From Lactifluus volemus (taxonomy: Eukaryota; Basidiomycota; Agaricomycetes; Russulales; Russulaceae): a stretch of 64,000 nt of DNA. The stretch is from the NCBI GenBank assembly GCA_022376515.1, contig WTXI01000002.1, positions 1,302,001 through 1,366,000 on the forward strand, written 5' to 3'. Shown piece after piece: positions 1 through 12,577 of this stretch. Each line of letters starts with the position of its first letter. Position 1 is the stretch's first letter. The position numbers were made by a program, and so were the translations under genes. The notes below the pieces were generated by a model. That model ran no database searches. It had not been told where the DNA came from and saw only the letters and a program-made list of their open reading frames with translations.

Positions 1-1129
1 TGATATCCATCTTTACTAAGGAACCTGCCCCAGCTCAAGTGACGTTTATAAAGAGTGGCAGCAGCTAGGAAAGCGTCGTGACTTGGACGAGTGGCAAATG
101 ACTCCAGCAACTGTGAATGCCTACTTCAACCCACCGCAACGAGGTTGGTTTCCAGTGCATGCGCCCTTCCTTTTACGAAAGTCTTTCAGATCGTGTTCCC
201 CGCGGGCATTTTGCGGCCACCATTCTTCAACAAGGATTGGCCTGCCTACCTCAACTATGGGGCGTTCGGTCAGGTTGCCTCTCACGAGCTGACTGTAAGT
301 CCCGACCGGCGCTCTCAGACGGGCCATGCGTTGATTGCTTTGAATTGTTCTAAAGCATGCTTTTGATTCTGCCGGACGTTTATACAATCAGGATGGCAAG
401 CTTGAGGAGTGGTGGACTAATGCAACAAGCGAGGGTTTTAAGGAGAAACAGAACTGTCTTGAAAAGCAATATTCCTGTGAGTTTCATTTACTCTGGATAC
501 TTCGTTCGCTCACTTTCATCGCCAAATATTAGCTTATACCATTGATGACGGGCACGGTGGAAGGATCCACGTAAATGTAGGCTTTGAAATTCCCAACTTG
601 TCATAATTTCACTGAAGCTGGTCAATTCACAGGGTAACCTGTACGCAAATTTTGAATTGTAGCGAGTGTCCCTTAGCTGACAGGAGCTCAGGACATCTGG
701 GGAGAATATCGGCGACTCGGGCTTGATTCAATCCTATCGTGCATGGAAAGCACAGTTCGACTATTCGTCAAAGACAGGGAATGAGTATCTTCTACCTGGT
801 CTTAATTTTACTAGGTGTGACATAATCAGTTCTTCGATCCGAATTGTTTCTCACAATCACCACAGGGATCAGCTGTTCTTCATTGCCTTTGGTCGCATCT
901 GGGCCGAGAACATTAAACCCGAAGCTTTGATTCAACGGGTTCGCTCGGATCCCCACTCTCCCTCTCAGTTCCGCGTAGACGGGACTTTGCGCAACATCCC
1001 GGAATTCGCGAAGGCTTTCAATTGTTCTCGGAAGGCGAAGGTGCGTTACCCAGTTATATTGTGGAGCTACCTTTCACACAAGGTCCCCAGCTTAATCCTC
1101 CTCCGGAGAAACGGTGCCTTCTCTGGTAG
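1..1129 (+). CDS. M13 (neprilysin-like) zinc metallopeptidase, 3' part; 5' end outside the window
   Basis: C-terminal catalytic half of an M13 family endopeptidase, which cleaves peptides using one zinc ion. Family members are usually type II membrane or secreted proteins. Visible in order: [21 protein letters not shown], the zinc motif HELTH (split by an intron after HELT, about 295-354), the downstream ENIGDSG motif holding the third zinc ligand (about 699-720), and the terminal Cys-x-x-Trp (CLLW then stop), all diagnostic of the family. About five introns are needed. The step from NPP to IVFPAGIL stays in frame only with a short intron of about 38 nt (roughly 143-180, acceptor in ACGAAAG). 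Otherwise there is a small indel there. The gene starts upstream of base 1. Confidence 0.88.
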
Positions 1130-1250
1130 TCATTAGAAGGATACGAGCATGACGCACTTTTGTAACGCTTTAATTATCTCCAATGAGGCGTTTGGATTGC
1201 CAACTGCTGAGCAGATTCGATCTGTTTGACCCCGTCGCTGAATAGCGACA

Positions 1251-2134
1251 CTATAATACACCCTTTGTACTTGGAACATCATTCCCTCCCGTACGCTCAA
1301 TAGCCTGACGAATGGCTAGCGCGAGGGCCTTGAAAGCTGATTCCGCTCTATGAACACGAACGTAAGATGGTTATTTCATGTATCCGACTGAGGACCCCAA
1401 CTTGGCATACCTATGGTGGTCGTTCTGGCCGCGCAGGACGTCTACATGTAGCGTACAGCCCGAAGCTATGGCGAACGAGTAAAATATGTGAGGAAGCATC
1501 TCAGTCGAGAGATCGCCGATCTTTTCACGTTTGATGCCTAGGTCGGTTACGCAGTAGGGTCGCGAACAAATGTCAATGACTGCACGCGAAAGGGCCTGTC
1601 ATCAATGTTAAAAAAAAGGATTACTCGCGGGGGAGAAAAAAGGGTGGCGTGCTTGCCTCGTCGAGTGGTGCGAAACCGGTTCCGTACCGACGGATACCCC
1701 TGACTTCACCAAGGGCCTGTTTAAACGCGGTGCCGAGCGCAATCGCCGTGTCCTGTGCATGAGTGCGCCAAAAAAAAAAAATAGGGATGATTCAGAAGGG
1801 AAAAAATAGGGTGGTTTTGACTTATCAGCTGTGTGGTGGTCATCTATCCACAGATCGCCACTTTTGACTTTTAGCGTGAGAGACATGCCGCTGTGCTTCG
1901 CGAGAGCATTGTACATCTGTGAAAAAATGGATGGATGTTTTCAGGGTGGAAATCAGCTCTTCGGTAGCTGTGAGGAGAGGAGACGTACATGGTCGAGGAA
2001 ACCGATCCGGTCGAGACATCGATGGATTGAGCGGTGGCATTGCCTGGTTGGCAGTCAAGATTGACAAACACTTCAATTTCCGTCTCGTTAGTTTTCCGAG
2101 TAATAATCGCGGTGCGATCACTTGTGACCATCAT
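1251..2134 (-). CDS. HIS3: Imidazoleglycerol-phosphate dehydratase (histidine biosynthesis)
   Basis: Converts imidazole glycerol phosphate to imidazole acetol phosphate, a step of histidine biosynthesis, using a metal bound by His-rich motifs. Seen: start [20 protein letters not shown] (a second ATG follows at once, at 2131), the STG..IGFLDH block, [54 protein letters not shown]-like [18 protein letters not shown], and the classic end [10 protein letters not shown]. Length fits the family at about 200 residues. Two oddities: one base seems missing in the STGIGFLDH codons (near 2007), and the intron after DDHHTA (near 1836) has no GT donor, reading GCTGATAAGT. Every catalytic motif is intact, so I favour a working gene with sequence errors over a pseudogene. 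Confidence 0.9.
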
Positions 2135-2238
2135 GCCGTGGGGGTAGATTGTTTGTCGTGTCGGTCAAGCGTCGACTTCGGCGCTAACCCTAAAAGGGCC
2201 GAGCGAGCATAGAGGACGAGCTGGGCAGCTACTGTAAG

Positions 2239-3888
2239 TTACGATAAATCTGATACAAACGGCCCCCGTCCTTCGGCTTTTACATCCATCACCTTCCAGA
2301 ATCCGCAACCTTTCCCTTCATTCTGATCCCCAGCCGTACACGTCCACCAGTAGCCCGTGACACGTTTTCCATCGAGTTCAGAATTGCTGCCCCTCTCCTA
2401 ACTCGCGCTGCTTCCCTTCATGTCTGGTCGCAGCGTTGTCATCTCACCACACTTACAGCGCGGGATAGTGTCTGGGTGGAAATCTGGGCGGAAGAATCGA
2501 AAGGTGATATTGATACGACAGTTTCCGGGATCGAATGTGAGTTCGGGTAGGTCAGGGGGTGCAGGATGTGGAGGGTGGAAGCGGTCAATTGTGCTCCGTG
2601 GTGGTATAGAGTGCTTAAACGTTCCTGCGTTGATGCGTGCATTATACAAAGCTGTAAGAGAGACGCACTCGTGAAGAGTGCACCCAGGTCGTACAAAGCG
2701 TACCAACCGAGTTATGCGGAAGGGGGATATCGAATGTTTGAGCAGTCCTCTTCCCGGCTTCGTCAAGCGTGATAACTTCCCGAAGGCGGAAAACTCTCCG
2801 GGTGCCTGCAGAAGTCATCGCATCGTCGGTCAACAGTACCAGCACCAGCCCTTACGCACCCAGACTAAGGCTTGCGATGGTTGGATAGGGACCTATGCTA
2901 GTCAAGCGATCTGAATGGAATCCGACAGTTTCCTTGGCTCCTTCATAACAGTTTGCCGCGGCAAAATTGGCTCGCCAGGTAAAACCTTGTCCATCAGGAT
3001 CATCCGGTTCCCCACCCCATTCCATAGGAAACCGTTTACGCTTGCGCATCTCGGCATTGACAGTTTTCTCGACGATCTTACAAGCCTCCTCCATTGTCTG
3101 GGTGAACGTTTTCGGAATATCAGTCTGCCGCCCATTATACCTGACGACGCAAGTTTATGAGACATGATAGTTAAAGGGAGTTTCTCAGCCTCACCACGCG
3201 CGCGTTATCCCCTGCCAAGTACTTTCGTTACCGTCTTCGACAGGATATCGAGTGTACATAGTTGACCGGTGTGGGCTTTCAACCAGCCGATCAAACAGCC
3301 ACCATTTGTTTCTCGACCAATCTTCGCCTCATGGAGCATAGTGTAGAAAAGGTGACACGCGAGCTCTGAAGGCAAGACACCGAGATGAAGCGTGCATGGA
3401 GTGTGCTGTGCCACAAGCGACGGGCTGCTGAGCGTCAGCGGGGTGAGACGTGGGGCACTTGCGGGGGCACTAGTAGGAGGCTGGCGGAGAACGTCTAGTA
3501 GGTTCTTCACTGGCTTTACTGGCTTTGACACAGGTGGCGAGCTTTTCCTTGTGGTGGACGGGGCACCCGGGCCTGCAGAACGCGGCTTCTTGTTAGGCGA
3601 TTCGGACTCGAACCTGCTCTGCAAAGCATTGGCAGGAGGGTCTGGCAGAGAGGGACGTCCGATGGTGTCTTTTGAAGAACCGGGTCGGGTCAACCAGCTA
3701 TCCAAGCCACCGTTTCTTTTGCGTTTACCCTTTGGGCGCTGCTTCAGGACAATTTCAGCCGCCATTTGCACGTCTCCTTCCGTCTGGAGCAACGCTTCGA
3801 GAAGGCACTGTTGCGTAGGCACAACATTATCTGGTAGGAGACTGCATAATAAAGCCAGGAGTGTCTCCGTATCCTCTGAGTCATCCAT
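2239..3888 (-). CDS. AlkB-like 2-oxoglutarate/Fe(II) dioxygenase with CUE and GRF zinc finger
   Basis: Predicted oxidative demethylase of the AlkB superfamily, probably acting on alkylated nucleic acid. N-terminus (about residues 1-50) resembles a CUE ubiquitin-binding helix set (TETLLALLCSLLP..., LLEALLQTEGDVQMAAEIVL). A basic Ser/Pro-rich linker follows. The core has GFHSDRLT (HxD iron ligands), GPYPTIASLSLG, TRRVFRLREV, RFKHSIPP (second His) and NCRINITFRFFRPD (2-oxoglutarate Arg). The C-terminus has CKCGEMTTLRPD and YWWTCTAG...GCGFWKV, a GRF-type zinc finger. Start chosen at the ATG of MDDSEDTE; the open frame continues a few codons further up without an ATG. Several introns. It lies 105 bp upstream of HIS3 on the same strand. 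The precise substrate cannot be told from sequence. Confidence 0.85.
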
Positions 3889-3991
3889 TGGTGTTATGGA
3901 AGACCTGAACAACCTACAAAAACAAATAATAATTTAACTAGGGAAAATTGCATAATATACAGCCCTATGCTATGTCAAGAATAGAAAACTA

Positions 3992-6900
3992 TCATCGTGC
4001 CCTCCGAGCTCCTCTACTGTATATTAGATTCGTCGAGCGTTCTGTGAGGGTGCCCATAGCAGGCATAATTTCAGAACCTGATTTTCCGATCTTTGTCTTC
4101 ATTGTTGAATTAGAAACCGCCGTTGGTAACGCTACGGCCGGCACGACCATGGGCCATTGGTAAGGGGAAGTTAGACGTCGGTGTTCTTCCACATCTGACT
4201 CAACATAGGGCGGGGGTAACGGATCCAGTTGTTCAGCGACGTTAGCGGGCCGCGGAGTGTCTTGAACGTTTTGCATGACAGCGTGTTTGAAATTGTCTCG
4301 AGGGAGACTGAAGACGGACATCTTGAACTGGAGGCACATTCGTCGTCTTGAGACTGTACGGTTCTCCGTTTCCAGCCCTCGATAATGGTGTCACGGTCTT
4401 TGGTCAGCTCCCAATTATCAGTATACTGCCAGACGCGCTTTCGGGGAGTACTGCCAGTGGGCAAATCCTCCCCACTTCCTTGATCGACCAGCGAGTCGGT
4501 CGTCTTGCGCATAGAGGCTAGGCGCTCAGAGGCGGATTTTTGATAGACCTGGGCTGCTCTAGCGAACTTCGATGTCTATAATGACAATCGGTTAAAGGCA
4601 TACACGCAGAACTTGCTGAAAGACGAACCTCTGTGGTCACTTTGGAAGCATTTGCCTCCACAGACTTCGACATGGCTGCGATGGCGTGTTGAAGATACCC
4701 AGATTCAGCTTGTATATCTGCACCAAGGCCTTCGGTAGCATCAATCCTGCCCTCTTTGCTCGGGCATGGCGTTCGAATGCTACTCGAGGTGTCAGCATTT
4801 CATGCGAGCCCGGAGGAGCTATAAACGATACCTACCATCAGCACTTGCAGAGTTTAGCGTATGTGTTTGCCGGGTTATCTCGGTGGAGTATGTTGACAGG
4901 GATGTTGTAACGAGGGTTTGCATGTTCGAGAAACCTTCGAGGACCAAGTCGCTGACACTGCTGACGGACTGCATGGCCTTTAAACAATGCGTAAAGAAAT
5001 AAGGGGGCAGGAATTACCTTGAAAGCTCCATCTCGAAGACGTTTACATTGTTCACCCTTCTTCTCGAATGAAGCACCCAGCTCTTGATTCCGCATCAGCA
5101 TATCGTCCGCCTTTCGGGAGTATTGCTCTGTAACGTCATTCAAGGTGCTCTCCATTTGGCTATTCTCTTGTTTTATCCTGGCGACAGCTCCCTCCAAACT
5201 CTTGTCTCTTTCGGCCACAAATTCATTGAGGAGACCCGAGACGCGTTGAACCAGGTCGTTCTTCATACGCTCTGACTTTGACTTCTCTTGTTGCAATAAG
5301 CGAACCAACTGGGCATTTTGCTCCTTGAGGTGGCGGATCTGTTCCTCGCTTGGTTTTCTGCAATCAATTTGGCTTCGGCGCTGTGTTTGCGTTCCACAGC
5401 CATGTATTCTTGAGTTTCGTGGATTACGCTTTGGATAAGGACCGCCATTGAGTTGAGCGCTTTCTCGATCTGAATTCACGTTATCATATGTGTCGCGGAC
5501 GAGTTGCCACCGTACGCACCACTTGGAAGCCAGTAGTTGAAGATTTCTCCAAGTCGAGGCGCAAGGACAAGCTAGATTGTTCGAGTCTGTCTGACCAAGA
5601 GGAATGCACTGCACGGATGCTGTCGTGGGCCTCTTTCACTGCCGTCTGTGCGCCCTTCAGGCCTCGCTAGATAACTCGTCCTTCGCCTGAAGTGATTTCA
5701 TCACATCTTGCACTCGGAGAATTTGTTCATTTATTCGTCCAGTGAGGCCAGCAAGAATCTCGAGTTCCTTAGCTTGGTATTGCTCTTCGTCTGAACGCAG
5801 CTTCGCTAGACCTTGTGTAGTGTTTTTGATGAAAACGTCCAACTCAGCTGAGAATTTCTGCGTCTCCGAGGTCAGAGCCTTTCCAGAAGTGAGGACGGTC
5901 TCCACGTTCTTTTTGAGCGCTGCAGTTTTCCGTGCTAATAGAGATATGAGATATTGTAGAAGTTCATATGAAGAAACACTCGTACATAGCTTCGCGAACA
6001 CCGCGTTCAGGTCACCTAGGCTTTCTTGAGCTGTCCGCTTGAGTCCCCGCGCCACTTCATCCAAGGTGGCCTCCGTGGTTTGATAGGACTCTCGAACAAT
6101 GACTTCTTCCTCCAAAGTGCCCTTTGTTGCTTGCAACTCGTCACCCATTGTTGTCACAACGCGGATGGTTTCTGAGAGTTCTTCCTTGACCTCTTTGAGC
6201 TCGCCATCCCGTTTTGTTAGCAAATTCACGCTCTCCCGGTACTCCTCTTGTACGTTCTTGAGTTGTCTCTCGACAATCTCAACTTGGCGCGTAGTCTCCT
6301 CCAAAGCCGTCCGCGCGAGTTCGTGTTCAACGGTCATCTGGTTCCACGTGTCTTCTGAGAAGAAAATGCCATTCTTCTCGCGTGCCGCGAGGAGGTCCGC
6401 CTTCAAACGCTCGATTTCTGCGACGTATTCTTTTAGCAAGGAGTTTCGTGTCATGCGCTGGTTGACCTCGGGGCGATTTCGGATGGATTTTGCTCTAATA
6501 GCATAGTCGAGCGTTGATAACGTTTCTTCCATATTCGAACGGGCAGGTGAGATTGTAGCAATAATGCACGTCTTTGTTCGACCTCCGAGAGAATCTTGCA
6601 AGAGTCTTGTAAGCTTGGACTCCCTGTAAAGAAAATAAGTCAACCTGTCACGCTTTCAGGGTCCATGAATACACACCGGTATGGAATATGGGATGATTTT
6701 TCCACAAGGGCATTAATGACACGGCCCAGAGTCAACAAACTCTGGTTAATCATACCAGCCTCTCGGGCCCTCTTGTTCTCCGCACCTGATCGACCTATGT
6801 TCTCGGAACCCGCAAGATCGACAAGATTTAGCTTTCCGACTCGAAGGAGGTCATCGCCCATCGCCGAGATCTCCTTGGTGTGTACGGTAATGGAAAAAAT

Positions 6901-7933
6901 TGAATGCGATCGACTAGAATGGTCGTTGAATTTAGTGGCAGCGATCTGACGACGGTCGCTGCCTTTGATGAGGAGTGCCAGTGCATCTGGCGCACTTTTG
7001 ACAGATATCTCCTCTAGACCCTGGATTAACACGCCGCGCTTGCTAGTGTCGTCAAAGATTTTCAATCCTCCAGGATTAGATGTCGCATCCCGAGTGCTAC
7101 CGGAACCCATGCTCATCGGTTGATTACTCCCGACAGGTGCCGCAAGGTCTGAAGCAAGGAGGTCCCGAAGCTCCTCATTATAGAGTTCAATATACGATAT
7201 CTTGACGCTGTAGTCGGCGCTAGACTCATCTAGCTGATTAAAAAGACGGAAAAGAACCCGGGGGATCATGCCCGCAGCAGCCACAGGATTTCCCAGAGGA
7301 GTAGTTCCAAGGTCGCCTTGCATGGTATACCTGAGCGAACAATTACCGTCCCAGTCACGCGACTGATATGATAGAACCTACGTTTTCCCGGTTCCCGTTT
7401 GCCCATAAGCGAAGAGAGTGCAGTTATATCCCAACAAGACTTCCTCGAGCATTGGATGAACGACGTCCTGGTAAATCATGGACTGGTCTGCCTCTGGTCC
7501 AAAGACTAGGTCGAAAGGATATGTCCTCGTTGGAGGAAAAGTAACAACACCTAAGCTCCTCACTGGAGCGGCCGTCTCTATCGATACGGACTGACTCCGG
7601 GCGCCTTCGGTGCTGACAATGATTGGGGAGCTCTCCTGGACCTCTCTTTCTGAGCGACGTCTACACCGAACAACAACTTGAATATTTAATTCACATTCTT
7701 CCTGGGATTGGAGATGTGCTGTGTTTCGCCGCTGCCTTGGGATGTGCGATGGAAGGAGTTGAAGGAGACGCCAATGGGAGCTCGGATGCTTCCACTGATG
7801 AAGTGACGGCCACTGGCACAGAACGGTGCATCTTTGCCATGACGGATTTCGGCCGAGGCAGGGCCTGGGGGGGTGGCATTGATCCCCCCGTCTGTGAGCG
7901 ACTGCGATTAGGTACAATGCGACGAGTGGTCAT
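3992..7933 (-). CDS. bimC: Kinesin-5 (BimC/Cut7/Eg5 family) mitotic motor
   Basis: Tetrameric plus-end motor that slides antiparallel spindle microtubules apart. The N-terminal motor follows a short Ser/Pro-rich leader: [22 protein letters not shown], the P-loop [62 protein letters not shown] and [19 protein letters not shown] long coiled-coil stalk comes next. The tail carries a BimC box ([20 protein letters not shown]), the mitotic CDK site region typical of this class. Two one-base deletions in short runs (near 5354-5357 and 5660) break the stalk frame. The end is uncertain: the first frame stops near 4171, while a shifted frame with a basic end stops at 3992. The start ATG is 153 bp from that of ELF1, so the two share a divergent promoter. 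Confidence 0.92.
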
Positions 7934-8086
7934 AGAGAGAAGCAAATAGATGCAGCAAGCAGTGGCGGCAGACTCTGTACTGTATTCGCGATTCAACACT
8001 GCACGCGCCGAATCACGTGAAATGTAAGACCACAAAAGTGTCACATGGTCGCGTGGGACCAGTGGACCACACTCTGTTATCAACTA

Positions 8087-8533
8087 ATGGGAAAACGCAA
8101 AAAATCATCCAGAAAGCCTGCCCCGACACGGAAGAAGGTGCCTTTAGGTGGGATAAGATTCTCATGTTGTGATACAAGTGCCCACAAGTGATTACAGACA
8201 CCACGTTCACTTGTCTGTTTTGTCACCACGACAACTCAGTGACGGTCAAACTTGATAGAAAAGACGGTGTTGCACAGCTCGTGTGTAAAGTTTGCGGTCA
8301 GAGCTTTCAGAGTAAAGTCAATCGTACGTGCTGCATATTAGTGTGATAGTCCTTCAGGTGACTGATGCCCAAATTCAGACTTGACTGAGCCAATAGATAT
8401 CTATTCTGAATGGATCGATGCGGCGGACTATGCTGCGAAAGAAGAGGAACGACGGTCGCAGCGACGTCCCACGGCATCATCGAGCCGAGCGAGGCCTGTT
8501 GGTCCACCGTCAGTGGGGAGCGACGAGGAGTGA
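8087..8533 (+). CDS. ELF1: Transcription elongation factor Elf1/ELOF1
   Basis: Small zinc-ribbon protein that travels with RNA polymerase II and helps it through chromatin and in transcription-coupled repair. Seen: basic start [17 protein letters not shown], then after an intron [39 protein letters not shown] (the four zinc Cys as two CxxC pairs), and after a second intron [19 protein letters not shown] with an acidic, Ser-rich end (GSDEE). Size and motif order match the family very closely. It is read away from the kinesin-5 gene, from a shared intergenic stretch of about 150 bp. Confidence 0.93.
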
Positions 8534-8743
8534 GCTGTTGTTACTTGTATAGTACTAGTTTTGTGTCCCTACGAGGTGATTAGCCAAATCGAGTCAATAC
8601 CACAAATTGCCAATTGTGGTCGCAACGGCGCACCGTGTGCATTCCTTATACTCTGCTAGATTCTCGCGTCCGTCCCACTTGGCTCGTTCGCTTGCTCGCC
8701 ATTCTTTATCTTTCGTTACCTACTTCTCGTTATCCCCTTCATA

Positions 8744-11700
8744 ATGTCCTCAAACAATATCAAGGTCATCTGTCGGTCCGTCACCCTTACTTTCATCCCG
8801 GCCTCTATATCTACTTACCATCTCCCCCTCCTAAACCTGTCCATCCACCAACAGATTCCGACCGCCAAACTCCTTAGAGCTAAGGGAAGGAGGAGAAATT
8901 ATTGTTTCTTTTGACGACAACCTCCAGAATGTTCAGCTCCGTTCTGCTCAAGTCAGCTCAGGTCCCGAGAAAGACGGTTTCACGTTCGACAGAGTATTCC
9001 CCATGGACACGAGACAACACGAGGTGTTTGACTATGGAATAAAGGAGTCAGTCCTTCCTGTTCGTCTGATTTGCATGTATAGTTACAGTCACAACTCTCT
9101 AGCATTGTGAAGGGTAGGCATCACTCCACATTCCTTCGGATTTCCTCATGATACCCACGCTTTCTTGCGCGTGGCTAATCGTGTCTGTCAGATGTGCTTG
9201 ATGGCTATAATGGAACAGTTTTTGCCTACGGGCAAACGGGAAGTGGGAAGACCTTCACAATGATGGTGCGTTACTTGTAACTTGAGAGTTCAGATGTAAT
9301 ACTTATATCACACTATCCTTAGGGTGCTGATATAGATTCTGACGAGCTAAAGGGAATAATACCCCGCATCACCGAACAGATATTCCAATCTATCGTAGAA
9401 TCGGACGCGCACTTAGAATATTTCGTCAAGGTGTCCTACATGGAGATATACCTGGAGCGCGTTAGAGACCTTTTACAGCGTGGGTGTAACAAGTATTTCT
9501 TGTTATTTCTGCACTCACTTCCTTCAATTTAGCACAAAACGATAATCTCCAGGTGCATGAAGAAAAGTCGAAAGGCGTCTACGTGAAGAATCTCTCCGAC
9601 TACTACGTCAGTAGTGCTCGTGAGGTCTACGAAATCATGAGGCAAGGTAGCGCTGCACGTGTTGTCACATCTACGAGTAAGTTGTCATCGTTTCTTCCTG
9701 GGCATGAATTTATAGCATCTGTCTCTCTTAGACATGAACGCTGAAAGTTCGCGTTCTCACTCTATCTTCCTCATTACAATCAGCCAAAGAAACACCGAGT
9801 CTGGTGCCCAAAAGACCGGAAACCTGTACTTGGTGGATCTAGCAGGCTCCGAGAAGGTTGGCAAAACTGGAGCTTCCGGCCAGACTCTAGAGGAAGCAAA
9901 GAAAATAAACAAATCCCTTTCTGCTTTGGGTATGGTGATAAATGCTCTTACTGAAAAGGTTAGCCTTCCTTAATATGCTTAAGCCCTCTATTGATCAATG
10001 AGATGTTTCAAGGCGAAGCACATACCGTACCGCGACTCCAAACTTACCCGTATCTTGCAAGAATCCCTTGGCGGTAACTCCCGTACCACATTAATCATCA
10101 ACTGCTCACCTGCCTCCTTTAACGAGGCCGAGACTTTATCTACGCTTCGCTTCGGGATCCGCACCAAGTCGATCAAGAACACAGCCCGTGTCAACGCAGA
10201 GCTTTCTCCACTGGAGCTCAAATCTCTCCTTCAGAAGGCACAAATTTCCAATGACTCCTTCCAGAAGAAGATCGCCGCCCTCGAAGCGGAACTTGCCATA
10301 TGGCGTGCTGGAGGGTCTGTCGATCCATCAGAGTACGTACCGATTACCGGAGACAAGGCGGGTTCGGCTACGATGCCCAGGAAGACGCCTACCTCACCAA
10401 CACCTTCGACGACACGTAGCGCTACTCCCGTGAACCCTGCTTTGGAGGGCCTAAAGGATATAGATAGTCGACCGCAGACGCCCACTGTGATAGGTCTAGA
10501 CAAGGACGAGAGAGAAGAGTTCTTGAAGCGTGAAAACGAGCTTAGTGACCAACTAGCTGAGCGCGAGGGGGCACTTGTGGCAGCTGAGAAACTCGTCAAA
10601 GAGTTGAAAGAAGAGCTAGCCTTCCTTAAAGAACAGGAAGCAGCATCCTCAAAGGTGAGACATTCATCTGTAACGTCGTACTATTCACCAACCACTCTGG
10701 ATCGTATCATAGGAAAACAAGGCAATGTCTATGCAACTAAACGAGCTCCGCCTTCAGGTCGAGAAACTCGAATTCGACAACAAAGAGAGTGTCATCACTG
10801 TTGACATTCTCAAAGAGCAGAATGCAGATGCTCGGAATGAGCTCGATGAACTCAAGCGGACCATTGCAGAGTTGAGATCTTCTCAGAGGGATCCCTCCGC
10901 TGAGGACAAGGAGAAGAAGAAGCAGGAGAAGATGGCTCTAATGATGGCGCAGTTCGATATGGCAAGTATCACGTCTTTTCTGACCACCATGCTGACAGTG
11001 TCGCTTTTCTTGTAGCAAGGAACCTTTTCGGAGAAGGACGAACAACTCCGTCAGATTGTTGCTAAACTTGACGCTATCGAGTCTGACTCTGGAGCTCAAT
11101 CCTTAACCGCCGATGACGTAACGCAAATTCGCCGGCAGCTGGCGGAAGGTCAGTCTCTCGTCCGAGAAAGTGTGGATCGTCTTCGTCAGAAACAGGAGGA
11201 GAGCGACCTCATCACGAGACGGAAGGACGAGCTGGAGAGTCGCCTTAGCACTCTGGAGGTGGACTACGAGGAATTGCTAGGTACTCATTTCCCGCTCCGC
11301 TCTGGCCATAATGGCTCTCATCAGCTATTTAGAGAAAATCATTCACGATGAGGAGGCGAGCAATGCAGATATTGCGCGTTCGAATGCTGAGTTGAAGGTA
11401 AAAAGCTGCCATTTCTACGATATTGAGGCTCGGTTCACTAAATACGTTCACAGAATAAATTGGAAGCTCAATATGCCGGGAAGCGAGAAGCCCATCAAAG
11501 TGAGGTTGCTGATCTGAAGCAGCAATTGGAGATGAAGGGAAATGAGGTCCGGAGCTTGAACGCGTCTATTGACAGTCTGAAAAGCGTCAATGAAGAGCTC
11601 AAAGTTAGTTTTGGCCATATTGTTGTGAGTTGTGAACCCCCCTTTGATTCTGTTCTAGCGCGCCTTCGCTGTGACATCCGCCGGTATCGAAGGTGGGAGG

Positions 11701-12577
11701 AATTTGGCGGAGAGCGCCCAAGACCTTGAGCGGACACGCAAAGCCATCAATGTCCAACTTGCAGAATTCGACGGGGTTAAGAAATCCCTCATGCGCGATC
11801 TGCAGAATCGCTGTGAAAAGGTTGTCGAGCTCGAGATACAGTTGGACGAAATCAAGGAGCAGTACAACAATGTGATCCGAAATAGTAATTCGAAGGCACA
11901 ACAGAAGAAAATGGCCTTCTTGGAGCGAAACCTTGAGCAACTGACGCTGGTCCAGAAACAGGAAAGGCAACCTTCCTTCCTGACCCTTCTTCTTCCTTCT
12001 CACCTGTTTTGCTACAGCTTGTCGATCAAAACTCCGCTCTCAAGAAGGAAGCCGGGATTGCCGAGCGAAAGTTGCTCGCAAGAAATGAGCGGATACAGAA
12101 CCTCGAAGCCTTACTTCAAGATGCCGACCGCCGGCTCGCGTTACAAAATCAGAAGTTTGAAGCTCAGCTTCAGGCCGTCAAGGACCGATTGGATCAAGCA
12201 AGAGGTAAGTACATTCACAGGAAAAGTTGTGCCCCCATCTGTAATCTAAAATAATGTCCAGCGCAAAAAGCTGCTCCTTCTCTCAGCTTTGCAGGCCGAA
12301 TCGCGAAGCCGTTGCGTGGTGGCGGTGGCGGAACTGTGCCCACCGCGGCGGTTCCGACCGCTACTGCTACGGCTGCCCCCGCAACCCCACTTGGCAGGGT
12401 TCAAAATGAGGAAGGCAAGTTGAGATCTTTATCGTGTTTAGACGGCGATTGACCTTTTTATTTTATTTTATTTTTACAGCGCAGGTAAGTTCTCTACGGT
12501 CTCGCATCTTCCTCATGTATGCATTTATCCATTACCTGCACAGGCAAGCGCGCATCATGGTTCTTCCAGTCCCGGTG
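8744..12577 (+). CDS. kin1: Kinesin-1 heavy chain, conventional fungal kinesin
   Basis: Microtubule plus-end motor for vesicle, mRNA and organelle transport. The first exon is very short ([11 protein letters not shown]), then [19 protein letters not shown]. Motor motifs: [16 protein letters not shown]-loop [57 protein letters not shown] and the neck start [18 protein letters not shown] coiled-coil stalk with many introns follows. Near the end is the autoinhibitory IAK motif ([13 protein letters not shown], about 12298-12327), then an Ala/Thr/Pro stretch and the last exon [11 protein letters not shown]. That last exon was chosen because its end resembles fungal kinesin-1 tails. Without splicing, the frame stops near 12451. 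The 5' and 3' structure is well supported by the motor and IAK ends. Confidence 0.93.

Noticed and set aside
1..1129. M13 peptidase as a pseudogene because of the NPP to IVFPAG frame change
   Set aside because: A short intron with a valid AG acceptor restores the frame, and every zinc and C-terminal motif is intact.
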